Origin: a bacterium
Lineage (GTDB): Bacteria > JACRDZ01 > JAQUKH01
DNA: 58,133 nucleotides
Assembly (NCBI GenBank): GCA_028719205.1
Contig: JAQUKH010000013.1
Coordinates: forward strand, 1 to 58,133
Direction of reading: 5' to 3'
Below, one piece after another: positions 43,522 to 51,524 of this stretch (positions are counted from its first letter, which is position 1; each line of letters starts with the position of its first letter). A program made the translations under genes and the position numbers. The notes beneath the pieces are model-generated. The model had not been told where the DNA came from, searched no databases, and worked only from the letters and a program-made list of their open reading frames with translations.

Positions 43522-44208
43522 ATGAGCAGGAAAAGTATTTTATTTTTGATTTTGTTTTTATTAACAGCAAATAACATTTATGGTTTTCAGATTAACATTG
43601 AAGTTGAGGATTCTACAGGAATAAGCGAAAAATGTAAAATTGACAGGCTGGATATAAAAAGCGAAAAAAATAAAGATTATAAGCATTGGGAAATAAGTCC
43701 GATGATTGCGTCAAGGTCCGGAATTGAATTCAATATAATGTATGATTCTTATAAAACAAAATTTTCTACGTATGAAAAACTGGATTCTACAAATTTTAAG
43801 CATAGAAGAACCTGCTATGGAAATTCAGTGTCCGGTATAAGTATAAAATACTTACCAGGGAAAGACGATATCCCAAGTTATGATAAGGTTGATAATGGCA
43901 TAAATTTAACTTATTTAGGTAAAAAAACAAAACAATCATTTGCAATAGGATTTAAAAGCAGGAGTTTGCATAGTAAAAATGAAAATGCCGGATTTGATGG
44001 TTTTGGAATGGGGTTTGGATATGGATTTGTAATTAATGACGGAGTTCACCATTATATTTCCGGAACTGATAATTTTGGTAAAAAAGATATTGATGTCCAT
44101 TTATATTTTGAATTTGAACCAGCATGGGAAAATAGATATTTTATATTAGGAGTTAACTATAATACTTATTTCCAGCAATTTTCAGGAAAAGTGGGCTATA
44201 AGTTTTAA
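43522..44208 (+). CDS. Exported protein, probable outer-membrane beta-barrel
   Basis: 228 residues with a signal peptide (about 1-22, ending NNIYGFQ) and an AAGGAG ribosome site. The mature part has alternating beta strands with Gly/aromatic residues (GINLTYLGKKTKQSFAIGFK, GFGMGFGYGFVIND, YFILGVNYNTYF) and ends in YKF, a C-terminal aromatic typical of barrel proteins. No named family was recognised. It lies directly downstream of promoter/operator copy A and is a likely member of the TetR regulon. Confidence 0.65.
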   Translation: MSRKSILFLILFLLTANNIYGFQINIEVEDSTGISEKCKIDRLDIKSEKNKDYKHWEISPMIASRSGIEFNIMYDSYKTKFSTYEKLDSTNFKHRRTCYGNSVSGISIKYLPGKDDIPSYDKVDNGINLTYLGKKTKQSFAIGFKSRSLHSKNENAGFDGFGMGFGYGFVINDGVHHYISGTDNFGKKDIDVHLYFEFEPAWENRYFILGVNYNTYFQQFSGKVGYKF

Positions 44209-44222
44209 TAGGGGAAATTGAA

Positions 44223-44354
44223 ATGACAAACCAAGCCGCAAGTGTATCACAAAGCAAAACTGGAAAAGCCGCAAGATTAGCATTTTTTCTTGTTATAATA
44301 ACCACTATACTCAAATGGATATGGTTTTTGATCAAAGGCGGAAACGGCCAGCCA
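44223..44354 (+). pseudogene. DUF4386 remnant, internally deleted, fused in frame to the methyltransferase
   Basis: These 44 codons start MTNQAASVSQSKTGKAARLA and end WFLIKGGN. The start matches the N-terminus of the intact DUF4386 protein at 45044 (MTNHTADASLIKTARIAG), and the end matches its C-terminus (LWFLIKGVN). About 190 internal codons are missing, so the two ends of a six-helix membrane protein have been joined. The frame continues without a stop into the methyltransferase at ATG 44355. Confidence 0.65.
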
Positions 44355-44997
44355 ATGGAAAAAACAGAAAAGTTTTGGGACATGATATCAAATGATTTTG
44401 ATAAGCAAGCCGGCAAGATAGCTGAACAGAATCACATTAATATTGTAGAAAAGGCAAAAAAATCTCAAAGTCGGCGATATTGTTTTAGATTGTGGCTGTG
44501 CGACAGGAACGGTAGCCATTGAAATTGCCGGCAATGTGAAAAGGATTCATGGTATTGATATATCGCCCAAAATGATCGATGCTGCGAAAAGAAAAGCAGC
44601 TGAGCGAAAAATTGGGAATATAGATTTTACACCAGCAACCATATTTGATGAGAAACACATGATAGCATCATTTGATGTGATACTGGCTCTCAATGTTCTG
44701 CATTTGCTGGAAGATACACAGAAGGTCATGAAGAGGATGAATGAATTATTGAAACCTGGAGGATTTGTTATTTCTTCAACAGTATGCATGGGTGAGAAGA
44801 AGACAGTTAGTAATATTCTTTTATTTCTCCTGATAAAAATAGGAATAATTCCATCTATGAGGTTCTTTAAAGCCTCTGAATTAGAAGATTCAATAGCTAA
44901 TGAAAATTTCCAAATTGTTGAAACTGAAAGTATCAATACTATTGATTTACAACAGAACTATTTCATTGTAGCAAAGAAGATATTGACAATGAGCTAA
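44355..44997 (+). pseudogene. SAM-dependent methyltransferase, frameshifted at an A7 run
   Basis: The first part, MEKTEKFWDMISNDFDKQAG to IVEKAKK, reads in one frame. The next part reads in another: LKVGDIVLDCGCATGTVAIE (motif I), HGIDISPKMIDAAKRKA, SFDVILALNVLHLLED, LLKPGGFVISST, and so on to the stop at 44997. The switch falls at seven A (44456-44462). Removing one A restores AKNLKVGD and a full protein of about 213 residues. This may be a real mutation, slippage-dependent expression or an assembly error. The intact second part without motif I would be inactive. A 5' fragment of a second copy lies at 45759. Confidence 0.75.
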
Positions 44998-45043
44998 CCT
45001 GTAGAACATGATAACAAAAACCAGCAAATCAGGAGAAAATGAA

Positions 45044-45754
45044 ATGACAAATCATACTGCAGATGCATCACTAATCAAAACAGCAAGAATCGCAGGCATC
45101 ATGTTTCTATTAAGCTTAATACTCCCAACACTTAACTGGATCTTTGTTCTATCCAAATTTATTGCAGCAGAAAATGCCATAGCTACAGCCAATAACATTA
45201 TGGTCAATGAGCTGCTATTTCGTATTGGTATTATTAACGAACTCATCATATCTGTCGTTGCGGTTGTATTGGCTACAGTTCTTTATATAATACTCAAACC
45301 GGTAAACAAGAATCTTGCGCTGCTTGCGCTTTTCCTGAAATTGACAGAGGCCATCCTAATGGCAGTTATTGCGCTCAGCAGTTTTATTTCTCTGCTGATT
45401 TTAAAAGGCCAAACCTCTTTGAAAGTATTTGAACCGGAACAGTTACAAACCCTAGTCGGATTACTTATCAACGAAAGAATGACTGTATCTGCTGTTCCTA
45501 TGGTATTTCTTGGGTTGAATTTTATGGTATTTTTGTATTTATTATTAAAGTCGAAATACGTTCCCGGCATACTGGCCGGTTTTGGAATTCTTTCATATAC
45601 GCTCATTTTCATTTATGCCTTAATAACTATTCTTTCGCCTAAGTGCGCGGCGGTAATAATAATTCAAATAATTTGCTGGGCTCCTAGTTGTTTTTTTGAA
45701 CTAATAATTGGTTTATGGTTTTTGATTAAAGGGGTAAACATCCAGCAGGAGTAG
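45044..45754 (+). CDS. DUF4386 family membrane protein
   Basis: ATG 45044 with AGGAG at 45031-45035 is preferred over an in-frame ATG 36 bp upstream. It gives 236 residues with six membrane helices (about 15-35, 50-75, 85-115, 135-165, 170-195, 205-230). Family features: SLIKTARIAGIMFLLSL near the start and FFELIIGLWFLIKGV at the end. The function of DUF4386 proteins is unknown. It is the intact copy of the duplicated module and is followed by a methyltransferase fragment. Confidence 0.85.
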   Translation: MTNHTADASLIKTARIAGIMFLLSLILPTLNWIFVLSKFIAAENAIATANNIMVNELLFRIGIINELIISVVAVVLATVLYIILKPVNKNLALLALFLKLTEAILMAVIALSSFISLLILKGQTSLKVFEPEQLQTLVGLLINERMTVSAVPMVFLGLNFMVFLYLLLKSKYVPGILAGFGILSYTLIFIYALITILSPKCAAVIIIQIICWAPSCFFELIIGLWFLIKGVNIQQE

Positions 45755-45758
45755 GTAA

Positions 45759-45827
45759 ATGAATAAAATAGAAAATTTCTGGGATATGTTATCAAATAAA
45801 TTTGATAAACGTTGTTGCTTAGTGTAA
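45759..45827 (+). pseudogene. Methyltransferase 5' fragment (second copy)
   Basis: 22 codons starting MNKIENFWDMLSNKFDK, closely matching the start of the frameshifted methyltransferase (MEKTEKFWDMISNDFDK), followed by RCCLV and TAA. A GGAG-like ribosome site lies upstream. The rest of the gene is gone; just downstream is the promoter of tetR. It shows that the DUF4386-methyltransferase pair was once present twice. Confidence 0.7.
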
Positions 45828-45858
45828 ATAACTATAGAAAAATATTTTAAAATTTCTC

Positions 45859-45898
45859 TTGACAAACAAAACCATGGATATATAATGACTACCAGTCA
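45859..45898 (+). promoter_or_regulatory. Consensus promoter with TGAC-N5-GTCA operator (copy B, tetR promoter)
   Basis: TTGACA (45859-45864), 16-bp spacer, TATAAT (45881-45886), with TGACTACCAGTCA (45886-45898) overlapping the last base of the -10. It is nearly the same as copy A at 43413, including TTTTAAAATTTCTC before the -35 and AAAACCAT in the spacer. It lies 42 bp upstream of the tetR start, so autoregulation is likely. Confidence 0.8.
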
Positions 45899-45939
45899 GT
45901 ATATAACTTATAGTCAATATATTGATTTGAAAGGATCTT

Positions 45940-46617
45940 ATGGGAATAAATGAAAGAAAAAAAAGGGAAAAAGAACAGCGGAAAACACAGATAATTAAGG
46001 CGGGTGAGAAACTTTTTCTTAAAAAAGGGCTTGGAAATACCACAATGGATGAGATAGCTAAATCCTGTGAGTTAAGCAAAGGGACCCTGTATCTTTATTT
46101 CAGGAGCAAAGAAGAGCTTTACCTGACAATAATGCTTAAGGCTATGAATATTCTTTATGAAATGATGAAAGAAAAATCAGAAAAAGCTCCGGTTCCGCCT
46201 GAAAAATTCAGGGCGATAGGGGAAGCTTATCTGGAGTATTATAAGAAATATCCTCACTATTTTAATATTATAACGCGCTTCGTTGACCATAGCTTACTTG
46301 CTGATAGGGCGGAGATAAAAGAAGTTTTGGGTGAAATATTTAAGGCGAACAATAAGGTATGGGAATTGATCACACGGATAATCGTTGAAGGTATTAAAAA
46401 GGGATTCTTTAATAATAAGGTTAATCCTATGGAATTGGCGATCATTATGTGGACCTCATCAAATGGGATGATACAGTTTATGGATCACTTGAAAAATGAA
46501 GAACATCACGAGGAAGACGGGGCGTTCATGCCTTTTAACCTGAACAGTGAAGATATGTTGAGGAAGACATGGGAACTGATAATGGATGGAATCATAAAAG
46601 AGGAGACAAGAAAATGA
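45940..46617 (+). CDS. TetR/AcrR family transcriptional regulator
   Basis: 225 residues. The N-terminal helix-turn-helix (about 10-60) is RKTQIIKAGEKLFLKKGLGN, TTMDEIAKSCELSKGTLYLY, FRSKEELYLTIM. The C-terminal ligand domain is helical (EYYKKYPHYFNIITRFVDHS). A GAAAGGA ribosome site precedes ATG. Its stop overlaps the ABC ATPase start (ATGA), so regulator and transporter are one operon. The palindromes at its own promoter and at 43441 are the probable targets; a transported lipid-like or hydrophobic compound may be the inducer. Confidence 0.92.
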   Translation: MGINERKKREKEQRKTQIIKAGEKLFLKKGLGNTTMDEIAKSCELSKGTLYLYFRSKEELYLTIMLKAMNILYEMMKEKSEKAPVPPEKFRAIGEAYLEYYKKYPHYFNIITRFVDHSLLADRAEIKEVLGEIFKANNKVWELITRIIVEGIKKGFFNNKVNPMELAIIMWTSSNGMIQFMDHLKNEEHHEEDGAFMPFNLNSEDMLRKTWELIMDGIIKEETRK

Positions 46618-47288
46618 TCGAAATAAAAGGGCTGAAAAAAAATTATATGCTCGGAGAAACGACCGTTCTTGCCCTTAGGGGTATTGATTTTAACGTTTCT
46701 GAGGGCGAATTTATAAGTGTTGTCGGGCCTTCCGGAAGCGGTAAAACCACGTTATTAAATATAATAGGATGCGTTGATTTTGCGACTGAAGGAGAGGTGA
46801 AGATCGGCGGAGTTAACTTGAGCGGTTTAAATGATAAAGAGATCACGGACCTGAGATTGAATAAGATCGGTTTTATTTTCCAGACATTTAACCTAATCCC
46901 GGTTTTGAATGTTATTGAGAATGTGGAATTTCCTCTTCTCTTAATGAAAAAATTTACGGCGGCGGAGGTAAGAAAACGGGCGGAAAAATTGATCGAGGAA
47001 GTAGGTTTAAAAGAATTCATCGCCCACAGGCCTGCTGAATTGTCAGGAGGCCAGCGACAGAGGGTGGCGATCGCGCGGGCTTTGGTGACAAATCCGGACA
47101 TTGTCCTCGCGGATGAGCCGACGGCAAACCTGGATTCCGTGACAGGCGCGTCGATCCTTGAATTAATGAAGGAAATGAACCAGATCGAAAAAACCACATT
47201 TGTTTTTTCGACGCATGACGCGAATGTTCTAAAGTATGCTCAGAAGGTCATTAAAATAAAAGACGGAAAAATAGTGGATGGAGAATAA
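46614..47288 (+). CDS. ABC transporter ATP-binding protein, LolD/MacB type
   Basis: The 224-residue ATPase starts MIEIKGLKKNYMLGETTVLA. Walker A is GPSGSGKTTL, the Q-loop region FIFQTFNLIPVLNVIENVEF, the signature LSGGQRQRVAIARAL, Walker B VLADEPTANLD and the switch His FSTHD. This is the MacB/LolD/FtsE group that works with FtsX-type permeases, exactly what follows. ATP hydrolysis would power extraction or export from the inner membrane into the periplasm. Confidence 0.95.
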   Translation: MIEIKGLKKNYMLGETTVLALRGIDFNVSEGEFISVVGPSGSGKTTLLNIIGCVDFATEGEVKIGGVNLSGLNDKEITDLRLNKIGFIFQTFNLIPVLNVIENVEFPLLLMKKFTAAEVRKRAEKLIEEVGLKEFIAHRPAELSGGQRQRVAIARALVTNPDIVLADEPTANLDSVTGASILELMKEMNQIEKTTFVFSTHDANVLKYAQKVIKIKDGKIVDGE

Positions 47289-48824
47289 ATGGGCTTAATA
47301 TTTAAAATTGCCTGGCGGAATATATTCCGCCATAAAGGAAAAAGTTTTGTGATCGGGACGATCCTTTTTCTCGGGGCGCTGTTCATGACTTTGGGAAATG
47401 GCGTCATTTCCGGTATGGACAGGGGATTGACTAAAAATATAATAGAGGGTTTTACGGGGCATATTGTTATTATTTCAGATAAACAGGAAACGGACAATGT
47501 GCTTTTTACCCTGATGGGCAAACCGATCGAGGCAATAGGTAATTTTATTGAAATAAAAAAAGTTTTGAATAAAGAGGATTACATTGATAAATATCTGCCC
47601 GTTGGCAGGAATCTGGCGATGCTTTTAAATGAAGAAGGCGGTTCCCCCGGGAACGGATTCCTTTTGGGTGTTGACTTCGCGAAATACAGGGCAATGTTCC
47701 CTGATAATATCAAGCCGGTTGAGGGTACAATTCCGGAAAAAAACGAAAAAGGTGTGATCCTGCCTTCGTTCGCGAGAAAAGAATTTTATGGATATACGAA
47801 TATCTGGTTTGTGCCCACGGGCGGTAAATTGATAGAGGAAAATTTCAAAAAGGAAACGAAGGAAAAAGAAGAACCTGTTGGTATAAAAGTAAAAGACAGC
47901 ATGGTTGTTATGGGATTTAATGACAAAAATACCACTATGGATGTAAGGGTTAATGTCAGGGCGGTTGTAAGATATAACACGCTGAATACGATCTTCGGAC
48001 ATTTCGCGCTTATTGATATTGAATCCTATAGAGAAGCATTCGGTTATTTTTCCGCGGAGTCAAAGGCTTCTGAGATATCCGAAGATAAGAAGAAACTGCT
48101 TGATATGGGTAATGAAAATCTGGATATGTTATTTTCGGAAAACACATTAATGACGGAAAATAAAAGTAACGGAAAAGCGGATGTAAAATTTACGCCGGCT
48201 GTTAAGCAGGAGAAGAGCGAAGTTGTTGATGTTGATACCGGCGCTTATAATCTTGTATTTATAAAACTTAAAAAAGGTATTTCAATAGATGACGCGTTAT
48301 TGAAAATGAATAAGGACCTAAAGTCCGCGAATCTTGGGGTCAGGGCTGTATCCTGGAAAAAGGCGTTTGGTTTGATCGGAAGCATGTCGACGGTTATTAA
48401 AGGCGCCCTATTTCTTTTTGTAATGCTGCTTTTTGTCGTGGCTGTCATAATAATTGTCAATACCTTAAGTATGGCGGCGATCGAAAGAACCCCCGAGATA
48501 GGCATGATGAGGGCGGTCGGGGCAAGAAAAAGTTTTATAAGCAATATGTTCCTCGCGGAAACAGGTATGCTCTCATTTGTTTTTGGAGGGGCGGGAGTTA
48601 TTGTCGGAATTATAACTGTAAATCTTCTCCCGTTGTTTAAAATAACATCAGAGAATGATATGGTCCAGCTTTTATTCGGCGGAGACATGTTTTATCCAGT
48701 GTTGTCCATGTCCGATATTATGCTTTCATTTTTACAGCTTGCGATAGTTACTTTTGCCGCAGTTATATATCCTATAAAAGTAGCGAAGAGTATTACGCCG
48801 CTGGACGCGATCGTAAGAGATTAA
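47289..48824 (+). CDS. ABC permease, FtsX/MacB-LolC type (first)
   Basis: 511 residues. One N-terminal helix (FKIAWRNIFRHKGKSFVIGT), a large periplasmic MacB-like core (about 45-370) and three C-terminal helices (about 375-400, 425-450, 475-500) with the FtsX motif TPEIGMMRAVGARKSFI and end KVAKSITPLDAIVRD. The periplasmic part has an Asp/Glu/Lys-rich insertion near 250-300. It starts right after the ATPase stop, with GGAG upstream. It pairs with the second permease, as LolC with LolE. Confidence 0.92.
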   Translation: MGLIFKIAWRNIFRHKGKSFVIGTILFLGALFMTLGNGVISGMDRGLTKNIIEGFTGHIVIISDKQETDNVLFTLMGKPIEAIGNFIEIKKVLNKEDYIDKYLPVGRNLAMLLNEEGGSPGNGFLLGVDFAKYRAMFPDNIKPVEGTIPEKNEKGVILPSFARKEFYGYTNIWFVPTGGKLIEENFKKETKEKEEPVGIKVKDSMVVMGFNDKNTTMDVRVNVRAVVRYNTLNTIFGHFALIDIESYREAFGYFSAESKASEISEDKKKLLDMGNENLDMLFSENTLMTENKSNGKADVKFTPAVKQEKSEVVDVDTGAYNLVFIKLKKGISIDDALLKMNKDLKSANLGVRAVSWKKAFGLIGSMSTVIKGALFLFVMLLFVVAVIIIVNTLSMAAIERTPEIGMMRAVGARKSFISNMFLAETGMLSFVFGGAGVIVGIITVNLLPLFKITSENDMVQLLFGGDMFYPVLSMSDIMLSFLQLAIVTFAAVIYPIKVAKSITPLDAIVRD

Positions 48825-48825
48825 T

Positions 48826-48878
48826 GTAGGGGCGCAATTCATTGCGCCCAATCAGGGCTTGATTAATCAAGCCCCTAC
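48826..48878. repeat. BIME-like double palindrome between the two permease genes
   Basis: 53 bp bounded by GTAG and CTAC. The first hairpin GGGCGCAATTCATTGCGCCC is identical to that at 20261-20280; the second, GGGCTTGATTAATCAAGCCC (48855-48874), is a perfect palindrome. It begins two bases after a stop codon and ends exactly against the AGGAG ribosome site of the next gene, so it may tune translation or mRNA stability within the operon. Confidence 0.85.
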
Positions 48879-48887
48879 AGGAGATGT

Positions 48888-50654
48888 ATGAATCTAATAT
48901 TGAAAATAAGCTTGAGAAATTTGTTCAGGCAGAAACGCAGGAATGTCCTGCTTGGGATCGCAATCGCCTTTGGCGTGATGATACTTGTTATTGCCAATTC
49001 TTTCGCTAACGGGATCACTGATGTCCTGCTTAATAAGCTTGTAGCCCGTATTGCCGGGCATGTTTCAATAGCCTTCAGCGAAAAAAGCAATTTTAACAGC
49101 CCTATTTTCCGTGACAAGGAAAAAATATTTTCAGTTATAAAAAATAATAATGAAGGCGTGCGTGAGGTTGAAGAAAATGTCGGGGTGTTCGGCAGGGCTA
49201 TAGGAAACGGAAAGGCGGATACTATTATTATCGTTGGGATAGATCTGAGCAAGGAATTAAGCGCGGAAACCAGGAAAGAGATCGAGGAATCATTCCGGAT
49301 GATAGAAGGGACCTTCCAGGACCTTTCAAGAAAGGATGTGGAGAACCCAACAATTGTTTCAGAGGAAAAGGCTAAATATCTTAAGGTGAAAAAAGGCGAT
49401 ATTATAAGAGTCCGGTACACGAATTTATTCGGGAATGACCAGGCGGCCAGGCTTACTATTGTCGGGATATTAAAAAATGACAATGTATTCATGCAGGGCG
49501 TTATTTTCGCGGAACTGGGTAATTTAAAGAAATTGATGGGTTTCAGGCCTTATGAGATAGGGAATATAAGTATCACAATGAATGACGCCCCGAAGAATGC
49601 CGTAAAACTCGCGAATAAAATACATTCGCAGCTAAAACCCGATATCGCAGTTATCTATGGGCAATTGAAATATAATGGGAAAATAATTAACGTATCAACG
49701 CTTGGATTTAAGACGGATGATGAATCTAAAAAAGTTTTGGAGAAAAAAATAAAGGTCATAAATGGCGAAATAGATAAGGTATCGTCCAAGAAAAATGTTT
49801 TAATAAATAAAACACTTTTTGATGCCCTTGGGATCAAGCCGGGTGAATCGTTTGAAATAGTTTATAAAAATAAATTTGAAGATAAAGAAACTATTGTTAA
49901 ATATAATCTCACTGCCGTTTTTGCGGATGATGAAATGACAGATAAAAATATTGTTTTTCTTTCAGAAGATAAATTTTATGAAACTTATTATGACAACCTG
50001 CCGGAAGATCCTAAAAAGATCAAGGATGCTTTTTATCCCAAGGCAAACAGTTCATTAACGGATATACTCGCGACTGAATGGATTTTGCTAAAGAGAACAA
50101 GTACAACTGATGAATTGACAAAAAAATATAAGGATATGGGTAAAGGCAAATGGAAGGCGACGATCGTGGATGTGCAGACTATGTATGAGAGCGCCAGTGA
50201 CGTTCTTAAACTTGAAAAAGCGTTAAACCTTATAACTATAAGCGCGGTACTGGTATTATTTTTTATTATTTTGATCGGCGTTGTAAATACACTGCGTATG
50301 ACGATCCGTGAACGGACGCGCGAGATCGGGACGATAAGGGCGATAGGCATGCAGAAAAATGATGTCAGGAATACCTTTATATTAGAAACATTTTTCCTGA
50401 CATTGTTCGCCTCTTTTATAGGAATAGCGTCTGCTTTTGTTGTAATGCGCCTGCTTTCAACGGTTACATTTAATGTTACGGATAATCCTATGTCGATCCT
50501 GCTGGTAAACAGCCATCTATATTTTTTCCCTACTTTTTTGGGAATATCTTCAAATGTTTTATTTATACTGATAATCGCCGTTGTTACGGCATATTTTCCC
50601 GCGCGCAGGGCCGCGAATTTGTCACCCGCGACGGCATTGAGGCATTATGAATAG
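48888..50654 (+). CDS. ABC permease, FtsX/MacB-LolE type (second)
   Basis: 588 residues. N-terminal helix in ILKISLRNLFRQKRRNVLLG, a periplasmic MacB-like core (about 45-445), and three C-terminal helices (about 448-475, 500-530, 545-575). The FtsX motif is RERTREIGTIRAIGMQKNDV, and the end is PARRAANLSPATALRHYE. It is a homologue of the first permease and probably forms a heterodimer with it. AGGAG at 48879-48883 abuts the BIME. Confidence 0.92.
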   Translation: MNLILKISLRNLFRQKRRNVLLGIAIAFGVMILVIANSFANGITDVLLNKLVARIAGHVSIAFSEKSNFNSPIFRDKEKIFSVIKNNNEGVREVEENVGVFGRAIGNGKADTIIIVGIDLSKELSAETRKEIEESFRMIEGTFQDLSRKDVENPTIVSEEKAKYLKVKKGDIIRVRYTNLFGNDQAARLTIVGILKNDNVFMQGVIFAELGNLKKLMGFRPYEIGNISITMNDAPKNAVKLANKIHSQLKPDIAVIYGQLKYNGKIINVSTLGFKTDDESKKVLEKKIKVINGEIDKVSSKKNVLINKTLFDALGIKPGESFEIVYKNKFEDKETIVKYNLTAVFADDEMTDKNIVFLSEDKFYETYYDNLPEDPKKIKDAFYPKANSSLTDILATEWILLKRTSTTDELTKKYKDMGKGKWKATIVDVQTMYESASDVLKLEKALNLITISAVLVLFFIILIGVVNTLRMTIRERTREIGTIRAIGMQKNDVRNTFILETFFLTLFASFIGIASAFVVMRLLSTVTFNVTDNPMSILLVNSHLYFFPTFLGISSNVLFILIIAVVTAYFPARRAANLSPATALRHYE

Positions 50655-50668
50655 GCAGAGCAAAAGAA

Positions 50669-50713
50669 CCTCCCCTAGTCCCCTCCTTGTGAAGAAGGGG
50701 ATAAAAGGGGCGG
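50669..50713. repeat. Short palindromic repeat of another family upstream of lolA-like gene
   Basis: CCTCCCCTAGT, CCCCTCCTT, GTG, AAGAAGGGG, ATAAAAGGGG: imperfect nested arms with purine/pyrimidine bias. It starts 15 bases after the permease stop and ends 20 bases before the lolA-like ATG. It has no GTAG end and is distinct from the REP-type elements. Confidence 0.6.
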
Positions 50714-50733
50714 TATGCATTAAAGGAGCGAGA

Positions 50734-51498
50734 ATGTTAAAAAGATTTTCATTTTTGATATTAATTTTATTATCAACCAGGTCGTTTGCCGAAGGAATAG
50801 ATGTTAATCTGATATTGAAAAAAGTTGAGAACAATCTGGAGATCACTTCAGATATAAAGGCGAACGTAATACTGACACAACAGAAAATAGAGCAGGGTGT
50901 AAAGGTCCTTGAGATGATATATTACCGGAGAGACTCTGATGATTCTTTTCTTATAGTTATGTCCAACCCTGAAGCGGAAAAAGGGAATGGTTATCTTCGA
51001 ATGGGCGACAATTTATGGATGTATCGAAGAAATACAAGGACCTTTCAGCATATTAACCGCGATGAAAGTATCGGCGGGTCGGACGCGAAAGCGGATGATT
51101 TTGAAAAGAGGAAACTTACTGAAACTTACGAATTCGCAAAGGATGAAAAAGGCAAGGAAATTATCAGCGAAGATAAGCTTGGCCAGATACCGGTTTATAA
51201 ATTAGAAATAAAGGCTAAGGTCAATGATGTTGATTACCCGAAAAAAATATATTGGATCAGAAGAGATAACTTCCTGCCCTTGAAAGAAGAATCATATTCG
51301 CTTTCAAATACTTTAATGCAAACAGCGTATTATCTTAAATATACGATCGTTGATAATCGATATGTACCGGTAAATCAGATGTTTATTGATGAGTTTGAAA
51401 AAGGCAATAAAACAGTGGTTGAAATCTCGAATATTTCCACCAAAAAAATCGACAATTCGATCTTTACAAAGGCTTATCTGGAAAATTTAAGCAAGTAA
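50734..51498 (+). CDS. LolA-like outer membrane lipoprotein-sorting protein
   Basis: ATG 50734, behind AAAGGAG, is chosen over upstream in-frame codons that run through the repeat. It gives 254 residues with a signal peptide (MLKRFSFLILILLSTRSFAE). The mature part matches the LolA_like family: VILTQQKIEQGVKVLEMIYY, FLIVMSNPEAEKGNGYLRMG, LWMYRRNTRTFQHI, DESIGGSDAKADDFEKR, YKLEIKAK, YPKKIYWIRRDNFLPLKEE. These periplasmic proteins carry lipoproteins or lipids between membranes. Following the LolD/LolC/LolE-type genes, it is probably their periplasmic carrier. Confidence 0.9.
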   Translation: MLKRFSFLILILLSTRSFAEGIDVNLILKKVENNLEITSDIKANVILTQQKIEQGVKVLEMIYYRRDSDDSFLIVMSNPEAEKGNGYLRMGDNLWMYRRNTRTFQHINRDESIGGSDAKADDFEKRKLTETYEFAKDEKGKEIISEDKLGQIPVYKLEIKAKVNDVDYPKKIYWIRRDNFLPLKEESYSLSNTLMQTAYYLKYTIVDNRYVPVNQMFIDEFEKGNKTVVEISNISTKKIDNSIFTKAYLENLSK

Positions 51499-51524
51499 GC
51501 AGACAAATATAGTATAATGCTTTT

